Positions 16,701 through 23,038 of a DNA stretch of 36,261 bases are shown piece after piece; within the stretch, counting starts at the first letter, position 1; the number at the start of each line of letters is the position of its first letter. The notes below the pieces were generated by a model. The model made no database searches. It was not told the DNA's origin and saw nothing but the letters and a program-made list of their open reading frames with translations. The stretch comes from a bacterium (lineage in GTDB: Bacteria > JAMCPX01), in the NCBI GenBank assembly GCA_021792615.1, contig JAJYUJ010000025.1:1-36261 (forward strand). Direction: 5' to 3'. Made by a program: the position numbers and the translations under genes.

Positions 16701-17134
16701 CCGGATATTCTGTCTATCACCGTTCCGGTGCCGCCTGCACACTTGTCGTTCATGGTCGTAAACCTGCGCTTTCTGCCTGTTGACGGATCGAGTGTCCAGA
16801 GAATAGCCTTTGCATCCTGGCCGCCTATCTCTATGACACTGTTGATGTCCGGATACCGCTGTTCTATGACCAGTGTTATGGCATTGACCTCCTGAACATA
16901 CCTGCACCCCATTATGGACGCTATCGTTCCACCGCCGCTGCCGGTAACAAAAAGGTTCAGGTCTGCACTGCCAAACCGCTTCTCGATGTCCGACAGGAAT
17001 TCTATTACTGTTTCGATCTGCCGTGCCTCGTGTCTCTGATATGAACGGTAGATTATGTTCTGAGAATCATCTGTTACGACACCTTTGACCGTCGTGGACC
17101 CGACATCGAGTCCTATGCTATAGTGTGTATTCAT
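13796..17134 (-). CDS. Giant acyl-CoA dehydratase activase with two BcrAD/BadF/BadG ATPase modules
   Basis: The 1112-residue protein has two ASKHA-type ATPase modules (about 5-275 and 340-610). The phosphate loops are GLDVGSTTVKG and GIDGGSTSTKG, and the adenosine motifs are EIGGQDAK and DVGGQDIK. Each module has the cysteine pair that binds the bridging [4Fe-4S] cluster in known activators: Cys132/Cys171 and Cys469/Cys508. A CxxCxxxC motif (637-644) follows. The last third has the DUF2229/COG3580 pattern with GMPRALNMY, SIDQCYPSKAA and VVLGRPYHADPGI. Such activators inject an electron into 2-hydroxyacyl-CoA dehydratases or benzoyl-CoA reductase-type enzymes at the cost of ATP. It lies 4 bases after tetR and overlaps the next gene by 4. 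The substrate of the partner enzyme is unknown. Confidence 0.9.
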   Translation of the reverse strand: MNTHYSIGLDVGSTTVKGVVTDDSQNIIYRSYQRHEARQIETVIEFLSDIEKRFGSADLNLFVTGSGGGTIASIMGCRYVQEVNAITLVIEQRYPDINSVIEIGGQDAKAILWTLDPSTGRKRRFTTMNDKCAGGTGTVIDRISGKLNIIQSYLPELRYTGVKLHTVAGRCGVFAEMDINSLQKQGVPPEELMASLFDAIVQQNLSVLTRGNTLNADVLLLGGPNTFIPALKQAWQHNIPQLWEQRGIPVTGDPASHIRVPENAQFFAAIGSILYGLEENRESLFKGTELLNQHLHTLRSAPEQLTRKTSGISGVSVPFLQDAAVLSNTEKSPVMDKNIRAYLGIDGGSTSTKGVLITEDGEVIERAYILSRGNPIDDTKHIIMSLNDAVIRSNRTLEILGAGTTGYAKDIIKEAIGADVAIVETVAHTKSALHFYKDVDVICDVGGQDIKIIFLDNGRVKDFKLNTQCSAGNGYFLQNTASRFGYKIHEYADVAFTAVRAPSFNYGCAVFLEADIVNFQQQGFTREEIMAGLADVLPKNIWLYVVQESNLGKFGKNFVLQGGTHNNRAVVKAQHDFIKARVPDARITVHRYTGESGAIGAAMEAISVLDNRASRFIGMDAVRDLSYSIKQDQSTRCNFCKNKCLRIFIDMHRAGGKDSRFIVATCEKGMADNAAAVRTANAQINKIKKDNPNFADIQLHQAFATDIYGPAPVQQDKKSMLPGLFKKLVKVRHPDIRTRTRIGMPRALNMYNTAPFFTGYLKAIGVPGENIIFSDVTEDGMYKEGTRRGSIDQCYPSKAALAHVHNLIYKKKAGVIFYPIMLTLKTELKNALNSHACPSATITPEVIKAAFTKQDDVFRQQGITYLNPVLNMAEPELFRFQMYAFFHEHFGVSRQENIRAIESGELALRQFYNGMRDKARAVIESLEHEKRVGIVVLGRPYHADPGINHDILSDLQKRGYPIFTTESLPVDHETLLRLFGDELAAGELNDPMSIDDVWKNSYSENTNKKLWAAKYVARHKNLVAVDLSNFRCGNDAPIYSTVESILRASDTPYFTFHDIDENKPAGSIKIRIETIDYFLRQYTEKLRAGREETAISRKTMYDDGTETISEVI

Positions 17135-17138
17135 AATC

Positions 17139-17753
17139 CTACTCCTGCGTTTGTACGATATCTGCCGTACCTGATGCCAGGCCCTGAAGATTAAAGTCTA
17201 TCAGCTCTTTTATAATCTTATCGATCTGCGGCATGTGATTTTCAGGACGGGTGATCCTGTCCATGATTTCCTTTACGCCGCCCGTGATAAATATGGATAT
17301 CAGTTTAAAGTCTCCTTTTTTTACGATATTCATTTTTTCTCCCAGCGCCAAGGCGCCCTCGACAAGTGATGCAATCTTGTTGTAGAAGCCCTCTATTTTC
17401 TGATCCGTAATACTGTCAAGTCCCGGGGCGTGCCTGAACAGTATGCGCGCAAGCTCCGGGTCGTTCATTGCAAGCTGGAATATCCTGTGCAGATTTTCTG
17501 CGATCTGATCCAGCGGAGGCTTTTGATCCGGGGCTATCGTTACCCGCATCAATGATTCATTGATCTTTTGAAGAAGTTGGTCAAACAAGGCATCGAATAT
17601 TTCTCTCTTGTCCTTGAAATAAAGGTAAAACGTTCCCCTCGCTATATCGGCACGTTTTATTATGTCGCTTATGCTGGTATCGTGATAACCGTTTATGGCA
17701 AACATCTCTTTTGCAGCGTTTAAAATAGAGAGTTTTCTTTCTTCAGGCAGCAT
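17139..17753 (-). CDS. TetR-family transcriptional regulator
   Basis: The 204-residue protein has an N-terminal TetR_N helix-turn-helix: ILNAAKEMFAINGYHDTSI, then DIIKRADIARGTFYLYFKDKREIF. A variable all-helical ligand-binding domain follows. Members usually repress their own promoter and the adjacent genes until a small ligand, often an acyl-CoA or a hydrophobic compound, binds. The gene is first in an operon with the two activase genes (4-base gap), and a perfect 22-bp palindrome lies just upstream of its start codon. Autoregulation and control of the activase operon are therefore likely. GGAGG precedes the ATG. The ligand cannot be predicted; a CoA thioester would fit the operon. Confidence 0.92.
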   Translation of the reverse strand: MLPEERKLSILNAAKEMFAINGYHDTSISDIIKRADIARGTFYLYFKDKREIFDALFDQLLQKINESLMRVTIAPDQKPPLDQIAENLHRIFQLAMNDPELARILFRHAPGLDSITDQKIEGFYNKIASLVEGALALGEKMNIVKKGDFKLISIFITGGVKEIMDRITRPENHMPQIDKIIKELIDFNLQGLASGTADIVQTQE

Positions 17754-17764
17754 TACCCCTCCTG

Positions 17765-17812
17765 TTAGACTGACATGTCAGTCTAATTATCTGTTACATC
17801 TTATCTTGTCAA
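17765..17812 (-). promoter_or_regulatory. Promoter and palindromic operator of the tetR-activase operon
   Basis: A perfect 22-bp palindrome (TTAGACTGACA followed by its exact reverse complement) spans 17765-17786. Upstream on the minus strand is a consensus TTGACA (17807-17812), with a poorer -10 around 17784-17792. The palindrome sits at the start-site region, 12 bases before the regulator's ATG. It has the size and symmetry of a TetR operator, so a bound dimer would block transcription. Confidence 0.75.
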
Positions 17813-17961
17813 GTATTTTTTATAATTTTTGAAACGATATATTTATTGAATACTTACCTACTTCTGTCTTTTTTGTGTTTGCCAAGCAGAAGGCCTTGCA
17901 CACAAGCCGCAACCACATAAGGAGGAGAGCAGCCTCTGGCTAAAAATAGCGGGGGTTGAGG

Positions 17962-17987
17962 GATAGCAACCGTTAAAATTTGCTATC
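17962..17987 (-). terminator. Hairpin overlapping the hepT stop codon
   Basis: GATAGCAA and its complement TTGCTATC are separated by ten bases and overlap the end of the toxin gene. No T tract follows on the minus strand, so this is more likely an mRNA 3' stabiliser or a weak terminator. Confidence 0.3.
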
Positions 17988-18393
17988 TTTTCAAGAAATC
18001 TTCGGCAGACTTTAAAAACTCGTTTATATTCTCAATCCCGGATGCACGCATAAACTGGACATTTTTCCAGTTAACCTTCATGTATTCATGAATTGTTTCA
18101 TTCCTGAGTTTGGCGAGCGGCGCAGTTTTCAAAGCAATACTGCCGAGCAATTCTCTTGTCGACAGAATAATCTCCTTATACGTTGTGGGAACTCTCATAC
18201 CGGCTTTGCGTAAACATTCACCGGCGAGGTCAACCGTGGCCAGCACAAGCTCGTTTAAGGTTGCATTCAATATTTTTCTTAAATCCTTGTCTGACGCAAA
18301 ATCATCATAGCGGACATCTCTGGCTTTTTTTTGAAAATATGCTGTTTCTTCTTTTATAAAACTTACAATGTCGTAGAGCTGTTTTTCTCTCAT
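17983..18393 (-). CDS. hepT: HEPN-domain toxin of an MntA-HepT system
   Basis: The 136-residue, all-helical HEPN (DUF86-like) protein belongs to the HepT group. The signature RX4HXY is present as Arg97-Asn-Glu-Thr-Ile-His102-Glu-Tyr104, within LRNETIHEYM. In characterised systems the Arg and His form an RNase active site, and the Tyr is modified by AMP groups from the partner MntA, which silences the toxin. The gene overlaps the upstream mntA-like gene by four bases (ATGA), the classic layout of this toxin-antitoxin family. It lies downstream of the activase operon's divergent flank, with no other defence gene in view. A stabilising or anti-phage function is inferred from the family. Confidence 0.88.
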   Translation of the reverse strand: MREKQLYDIVSFIKEETAYFQKKARDVRYDDFASDKDLRKILNATLNELVLATVDLAGECLRKAGMRVPTTYKEIILSTRELLGSIALKTAPLAKLRNETIHEYMKVNWKNVQFMRASGIENINEFLKSAEDFLKR

Positions 18394-18779
18394 GCCGTTT
18401 TCCGGAGTCTCCCTATAACATGTTTTTCTTCCTGCGCCCGGTGAATCGTCTTCAGAATAAATTGATTCAGGGAATCAGGGTCATTGATCATAATGGGTAT
18501 ACCCTGTACAGCCTCTAATCTGACACGGGAAGATATATCTTCATCATCAAGTGAAAGTATATGAACAGGTTTGTCGAAAAACATTGAGACCGTGTGTTCG
18601 ATCCTGAACCTCATGGTTTCGCTGAGTCCTTTATAATAAAGTGCAATATCAATATCAGAAAGAGGGGTGTGCTTTCCAATCGCATATGAACCGAAAAGGA
18701 ATGCAAAAGGTATATTCTGTGCATACGATAACAGGTATGTCTTGATTTCACGGATTTTTTTCTTCCTGCTGTCTTTCAT
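18390..18779 (-). CDS. mntA: MntA-like nucleotidyltransferase antitoxin
   Basis: The 129-residue minimal nucleotidyltransferase carries the GSX10DXD motif: Gly30-Ser31 (FLFGSYAIGK), Asp42 and Asp44 (LSDIDIALYY). In studied MntA-HepT pairs this enzyme transfers AMP to the Tyr of the HEPN toxin and so neutralises it. All motif residues are present, so it is probably active. It is the first gene of the pair and overlaps hepT by four bases. The AAGGAG upstream is about 20 bases from the ATG, which is too far for normal initiation. The likely promoter ends very near the start codon, so leaderless initiation is possible. Confidence 0.88.
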   Translation of the reverse strand: MKDSRKKKIREIKTYLLSYAQNIPFAFLFGSYAIGKHTPLSDIDIALYYKGLSETMRFRIEHTVSMFFDKPVHILSLDDEDISSRVRLEAVQGIPIMINDPDSLNQFILKTIHRAQEEKHVIGRLRKTA

Positions 18780-18785
18780 GAAAAA

Positions 18786-18814
18786 ATTCTATATCTTTCT
18801 CCTTGTTATTGCAA
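18786..18814 (-). promoter_or_regulatory. Possible mntA-hepT promoter
   Basis: On the minus strand, TTGCAA (18809-18814), a 17-base spacer and TAGAAT (18786-18791) precede the ATG at 18779. Transcription would start almost at the start codon. Confidence 0.4.
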
Positions 18815-18877
18815 GCAGAAATGATATCCATCTGTTGATAATAATGATGGTTATTTCAATAATATCCTATAAGAAAA

Positions 18878-18904
18878 AAAGGGCGGGACGAAGTCCCGCC
18901 CTTT
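18878..18904 (-). terminator. Strong rho-independent terminator on the minus strand
   Basis: A perfect 12-bp stem (AAAGGGCGGGAC with its complement) and a three-base loop are followed on the minus strand by a run of seven T (the stem's last three included). It lies 7 bases past the stop codon of the coding remnant at 18912-19025, which suggests that remnant is the tail of a once-expressed gene. Confidence 0.75.
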
Positions 18905-18911
18905 GATTATA

Positions 18912-19025
18912 TTATGGCCAGCTCCAATTGCCTCCGCCCTGGAACTGAGGTTCGTTAGGCCGAATATGAAGAAGTATGTTAATCGCTGAGCCCGCCGGAG
19001 CCGGTTGAAGCGGCAGTGGAGTGCT
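18912..19025 (-). pseudogene. Probable C-terminal remnant of a lost gene
   Basis: This minus-strand frame encodes 37 residues that look protein-like: a Pro/Ala start (PLPLQPAPAGSA), an apolar INILLHIRPNEP segment, and a Gly/Trp-rich end QFQGGGNWSWP. The stop lies directly before a strong terminator, the usual end of a gene. In frame upstream is a TGA at 19026-19028, preceded by a few more codons with an ATG (MNTFA). The piece could be the surviving 3' end of a deleted gene. Less likely, it is a tiny peptide, or a very short frame with a UGA read-through. The family is not recognised. Confidence 0.35.
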
Positions 19026-19042
19026 TCAGGCAAAAGTATTCA

Positions 19043-19070
19043 TTGCATATTTGTAAACTTCAGCTATAAT
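19043..19070 (+). promoter_or_regulatory. Promoter of the typA-phoB-phoR operon
   Basis: TTGCAT (19043-19048), a 16-base spacer and a consensus TATAAT (19065-19070) lie ahead of typA. The predicted transcript would start near 19077, exactly where a terminator-like hairpin begins. Confidence 0.65.
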
Positions 19071-19077
19071 GACATTT

Positions 19078-19106
19078 CTCCCGGCTAAGACCGGGAGTTT
19101 TATTTT
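19078..19106 (+). terminator. Terminator-like hairpin in the typA leader
   Basis: A perfect 7-bp stem CTCCCGG / CCGGGAG with a six-base loop (19078-19097) is followed by TTTTATTTT. It lies about 8 bases after the -10 element and about 40 bases before typA. It may attenuate typA transcription or stabilise the message 5' end, or it may end a transcript from further left. Confidence 0.65.
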
Positions 19107-19145
19107 ATCACAAATGCATTAAATTAAGGGAGACAAGATTACTTT

Positions 19146-20987
19146 ATGTTATCGGCAGACAAAATAAGGAACATCGGGATTATAGCCCATATAGACCATG
19201 GGAAAACGACACTGGTAGATGCCATGCTCAAGCAGGCGGGTATTTTCCGCATTAATGAACAGGTCATGGAAAGGGTGATGGACTCGTTCGAGCTCGAGCG
19301 CGAGCGGGGCATAACGATACTCGCAAAGAACACATCGATCCGGTACAATGACTATAAGATCAACATCGTCGATACACCGGGGCATGCCGACTTCAGCGGC
19401 GAGGTCGAACGTGCGCTCTCCATGGTAGACGGCGTGCTCCTGCTCATCGATGCAATAGACGGACCCATGCCGCAGACCAGATTTGTGCTGAGAAAGGCGC
19501 TGGAAAACAAATTGAAGGCCATTGTCGTCATCAATAAGATAGACAGACCCGAGGCACGTCCGGATGAAGTGCTTGATGCTGTCTCGGAGCTGTTTCTGGA
19601 CCTCGTCGTCGATCCGTCCCAGCTTGATTTCCCGGTCATCTATACGTCTGCACGCAACGGAACGGCAACCACCGCAATGAATAAGCCGCTCAGCAGCCTC
19701 AAACCCCTGTTCGATGCAATTGTCGAAAACATACCATCCCCTGCTGTCGATACCGGAGATGACTTTGAAATGATGATAAGCCAGCTCGCCTATGATCAAT
19801 ATATGGGCCCGCTTGTTATCGGAAAGGTAAAAAGCGGGAAACTCCACCCGGGGGAGGACGTCTATGTCCATGCAAAGGGCCGGGAGGCGGTGGTAAAGAA
19901 GATCCTGAAACTTTTTACCTTTGAAGGCCTGCAGAGGATCGAGATCGACGAGACTACCGCGGGCGACATAATAGCCATTGCAGGTATAGACACGCATGAT
20001 ATCGGGACGATCGTTACCCAGAAGGAAGACTTTGTACTCGTCGAGGGCATCAGTATCGAAGAGCCCACGATCGCCGTACAGATGCTCGTCAACAACAGCC
20101 CGTTCTCCGGCAGGGAGGGTAAGTTCTTTACATCGCGGCACCTGACCGAAAGATTAAAAAGGGAGATAAAATCGAACCTTTCACTGAAGGTGACACCGAC
20201 AAACAGTCCCGATGTATTCGATGTTGCCGGCAGGGGAGAACTGCACCTTTCCATACTGTTTGAAACCATGCGCAGGGAAGGATACGAGTTCCAGGTCGGG
20301 ATGCCGAGGGCGATATTGAAGAACGTCGACGGCAAGGTGATGGAACCTATCGAGGAATTGACCATCGAAGTCACCGACGAGTATTTCGGCAGGGTTATGG
20401 AAAAGATCGGTCCGAGAAGGGGCGAGCTGCTCCATTCCAACAAAACGCCTTCGGGCCTGACGCGGTTGATATTTTCGATTCCTTCAAGAGGCATCATAGG
20501 ATTACGGTCAGAGCTTTTGCTTGAGACAAAAGGCAACGTTGTCCTGCACCACCAGTTCACCGGATACGAACATTACCGCGGAGACCTTCCGTCCCGCAAG
20601 AAAGGCGTCCAGATTGCAAAAGAACAAACGGTCGCCGTCGCTTACGCACTGTGGTTCCTCCAGGAACGGGGCCCGTTGTTCCTGTCACCGGGCGACAAGG
20701 TATACGGCGGCATGATCCTCGGCATACACAATAAAGAAACGGACCTTGTTGTGAACCCGGGAAAGAAAAAACATCTTTCCAACGTACGGGCTGCGGGATC
20801 CGATGATGCAATTAAACTCGTTCCCCCTCTGAAACTATCGCTCGAATACGGACTGGGATTCATACAGGAAGACGAATTGCTTGAAATTACTCCTGAATCG
20901 ATACGATTGAGAAAAAAGGTGCTCGACCATATAGAGCGCAAAAGATCGGAAAGATTTGCAGAGCAGGAGCTGGACGATGACGAATAA
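19146..20987 (+). CDS. typA: Ribosome-binding translational GTPase TypA/BipA
   Basis: The 613-residue protein has the normal length of BipA/TypA, an EF-G-like GTPase that binds the ribosome, aids 50S assembly and supports stress and low-temperature growth. The GTPase motifs appear in order: AHIDHGKT (P-loop), RGITI (switch I), DTPGHADF (switch II), NKIDRPEA, and SARNG. After domains II and III comes the BipA-specific C-terminal domain, with SIPSRGIIGLRSELL, GNVVLHHQFTGYE and GMILGIHNKETDLVVNPG. GGGAG lies 13 bases before the ATG, a somewhat long spacing. The last 11 bases overlap the response-regulator gene, so the three downstream-reading genes are probably one operon. Confidence 0.97.
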   Translation: MLSADKIRNIGIIAHIDHGKTTLVDAMLKQAGIFRINEQVMERVMDSFELERERGITILAKNTSIRYNDYKINIVDTPGHADFSGEVERALSMVDGVLLLIDAIDGPMPQTRFVLRKALENKLKAIVVINKIDRPEARPDEVLDAVSELFLDLVVDPSQLDFPVIYTSARNGTATTAMNKPLSSLKPLFDAIVENIPSPAVDTGDDFEMMISQLAYDQYMGPLVIGKVKSGKLHPGEDVYVHAKGREAVVKKILKLFTFEGLQRIEIDETTAGDIIAIAGIDTHDIGTIVTQKEDFVLVEGISIEEPTIAVQMLVNNSPFSGREGKFFTSRHLTERLKREIKSNLSLKVTPTNSPDVFDVAGRGELHLSILFETMRREGYEFQVGMPRAILKNVDGKVMEPIEELTIEVTDEYFGRVMEKIGPRRGELLHSNKTPSGLTRLIFSIPSRGIIGLRSELLLETKGNVVLHHQFTGYEHYRGDLPSRKKGVQIAKEQTVAVAYALWFLQERGPLFLSPGDKVYGGMILGIHNKETDLVVNPGKKKHLSNVRAAGSDDAIKLVPPLKLSLEYGLGFIQEDELLEITPESIRLRKKVLDHIERKRSERFAEQELDDDE

Positions 20988-21669
20988 ACAAATTCTCATC
21001 ATAGAGGACGACAAAGACATATCCAATCTCATAGCACATTACGCCGAACAGGAAGGCTTTCTGCCCATGACCGCGGCAGACGGTGAAGAAGGACTGTGGC
21101 AGGTAAAAACAAAACCACCGGCCCTTATCGTTCTCGATCTCATGCTGCCGCGCAAAGACGGGTATGAGGTTATGCGGCAGTTGAAAAGCCTGCGGGAAAC
21201 AGCGTCTATACCGGTTATCATACTTACGGCAAAGTCCGACGAAATAGACAAGATACTCGGTCTTGAACTCGGAGCGGACGATTACATGACCAAACCCTTC
21301 AGCCCCCGTGAACTTATTGCCAGGATAAAAGCGGTCATGCGCCGCATGGACCACGAAGCAGCCGTCAACGCACCGAAAAAAATCATCTTTGATAAATTGG
21401 AAATAGATGATATAAAGCATGAAGTACGTTACGAGGGTAAGATAGTAATTCTGACATCGAAGGAGTATAAGCTGTTAAAATATTTCCTGGATCACAGAGG
21501 CGTCGTATTATCGCGGGATACCCTGCTGCAGGATATATGGGGGTACAATTACTTCGGTACGACCCGTACCGTTGATGTACACATATCACGGCTGAGAAAG
21601 AAATTATCCCATCTGAACAACCATATTCAGAATATCAAGGACATTGGTTATAAATTCAACGATGAATAA
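20977..21669 (+). CDS. OmpR/PhoB-family response regulator
   Basis: The 230-residue protein has an N-terminal receiver domain with the acidic pocket EDD (residues 10-12), the phospho-acceptor Asp54 (IVLDLMLPRKDG), a Thr/Ser in PVIILTAKSD, and the conserved Lys in DDYMTKPFSPRE. A winged-helix DNA-binding domain follows, with KLEIDDIKHEV, LTSKEYKLLKYF and RTVDVHISRLRKKL. A start further left would fall inside typA without a ribosome site. The ATG at 20977 has AGGAG eight bases upstream and gives the family's usual N-terminus. It is coupled to typA and to the kinase gene. The pair most resembles PhoB/PhoR, but the phosphate-specific partner genes are not in view. Confidence 0.93.
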   Translation: MTNKQILIIEDDKDISNLIAHYAEQEGFLPMTAADGEEGLWQVKTKPPALIVLDLMLPRKDGYEVMRQLKSLRETASIPVIILTAKSDEIDKILGLELGADDYMTKPFSPRELIARIKAVMRRMDHEAAVNAPKKIIFDKLEIDDIKHEVRYEGKIVILTSKEYKLLKYFLDHRGVVLSRDTLLQDIWGYNYFGTTRTVDVHISRLRKKLSHLNNHIQNIKDIGYKFNDE

Positions 21670-22987
21670 ATCCGCATTCATCATATTTACGGCACTTACC
21701 CTGCTCACAGGGGCTATTGTCCTGTTCGTCAAAAATGCCGGCATAGAATTATCCATCTTCATAACAATCCTCATTTCCGTGTTCATCGGTATTATAGCCG
21801 CAGTCGTTTATGCAAAGCGTGTAAAAGCACTGATTAAGCAACTGGTCTCCTCCGCACGCAACGACCTCCAGATTTACAATCTTCCCTATTCATCGACCCC
21901 GGGTATGGACGACATCGAATCCGTTGTAAAACTCCTCATAGCGAAGGTGAAAGAATCAGAGGGACAATTGAACAGGAACATCGGTGATATAAAAAAGATC
22001 ATGGACACCGTCGATATCGGCATCCTTGTCGTTAACAGACACGGGAGTGTCGTCTATGCCAATGACTATATGGAGAGGTTTGCATCGCTCGGCAAGGATT
22101 TAACCGGTATCTATTTTCTGGACATCCTGAGGAGCTATGAGGCAGAGGCACTGTTCAACGCCGTCGTGTCGGGTTCACCGGTGAATCAAAAAGAGATTTC
22201 CTTTTTTACGCCGGAGGAAAAGAAGTTCAGCCTCCGCATAAAAAATATAGAATACTGTACCCAGGAGCAATGTTACCTTATGACATTAAAGGACATAACA
22301 AGGCTGAAACAGATCGAGATAATACGGCAGGACTTTATAACAAACGCATCGCATGAATTAAAGACGCCGCTGACATCCATTATCGGATACCTCGAGGCAC
22401 TGCAGGAAAATTACAATAAAGAGTTTGTGACTATCGTTTACAAGAATGCAAAGAGGATGCAGAGGATTGTGGATGATATGCTGGTGCTTTCAAAGGCGGA
22501 CCGGGGCTCATCCGAATTCAGTCCCAAGGAAATCAGTATCTCGGATGTTATCAATGAAATTCAATCATTACTGAACAACGATATCGAAAAGAAGCATCAA
22601 AGGTTCGTTGTAACCATACCGGATGAACTCGATGTCGTTTATGCGGACCGGGAGGCATTATTTCACATCCTGCTCAATCTTATCGACAATGCCATAAAGT
22701 ACAACAATGAGAGGGGAGAGGTCAGTGTCTCCGTATATGAAAACGATAAGGACATAGAAATAGTCGTCCGGGATACGGGTTCCGGCATCCCCTCGAACGA
22801 ACTTGACCGGATCTTCGAGAGGTTTTATACGGTGGACAAAGCACGTTCACGCGCACTCGGAGGCACAGGACTCGGACTCTCCATTGTAAAGCACTTCGTG
22901 CTTGCACACAACGGAAGAATATGGGTAGAAAGCACCCTGAACAAGGGCAGCGCCTTCCATTTTACCATTCCGAAGAAGAAGAAATAA
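21662..22987 (+). CDS. PhoR-like sensor histidine kinase
   Basis: The 441-residue protein has two closely spaced membrane helices (about 5-23 and 28-50) with almost no periplasmic loop. A PAS domain follows (about 108-210, GILVVNRHGSVVYAN). Next come the HisKA segment with the phospho-acceptor His231 (NASHELKTPLTS) and the HATPase domain with NLIDNAIKYN, DTGSGIP and GGTGLGLSIVKHF. This is the layout of PhoR-type kinases, which sense through partners rather than a large external domain. The start ATG lies inside the last codons of the response regulator, giving tight translational coupling. Phosphate sensing is plausible, but no pst or phoU genes are present here to support it. Confidence 0.93.
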   Translation: MNKSAFIIFTALTLLTGAIVLFVKNAGIELSIFITILISVFIGIIAAVVYAKRVKALIKQLVSSARNDLQIYNLPYSSTPGMDDIESVVKLLIAKVKESEGQLNRNIGDIKKIMDTVDIGILVVNRHGSVVYANDYMERFASLGKDLTGIYFLDILRSYEAEALFNAVVSGSPVNQKEISFFTPEEKKFSLRIKNIEYCTQEQCYLMTLKDITRLKQIEIIRQDFITNASHELKTPLTSIIGYLEALQENYNKEFVTIVYKNAKRMQRIVDDMLVLSKADRGSSEFSPKEISISDVINEIQSLLNNDIEKKHQRFVVTIPDELDVVYADREALFHILLNLIDNAIKYNNERGEVSVSVYENDKDIEIVVRDTGSGIPSNELDRIFERFYTVDKARSRALGGTGLGLSIVKHFVLAHNGRIWVESTLNKGSAFHFTIPKKKK

Positions 22988-23038
22988 AATAAACTGCCTC
23001 GCAGCAAGCCGGGCCGTTTCCCCCGTCTCCTTCCCTTA

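Larger units (their letters stand above)
18780..19145. other. 366-base gene-poor stretch between mntA and typA
   Basis: This stretch holds the probable mntA promoter, a strong minus-strand terminator hairpin, a short minus-strand coding remnant, the typA promoter, and a second hairpin with a T tract; the strong signals are listed separately. I see no complete gene and no known structured RNA in it. Confidence 0.6.

Noticed and set aside
18905-19077. Known structured RNA (SRP RNA, RNase P RNA, tmRNA, 6S RNA)
   Set aside because: None of the conserved core sequences of these RNAs is present.
19149-20141. 330-codon minus-strand frame opposite typA
   Set aside because: It is a shadow of typA: no domain and no ribosome site.
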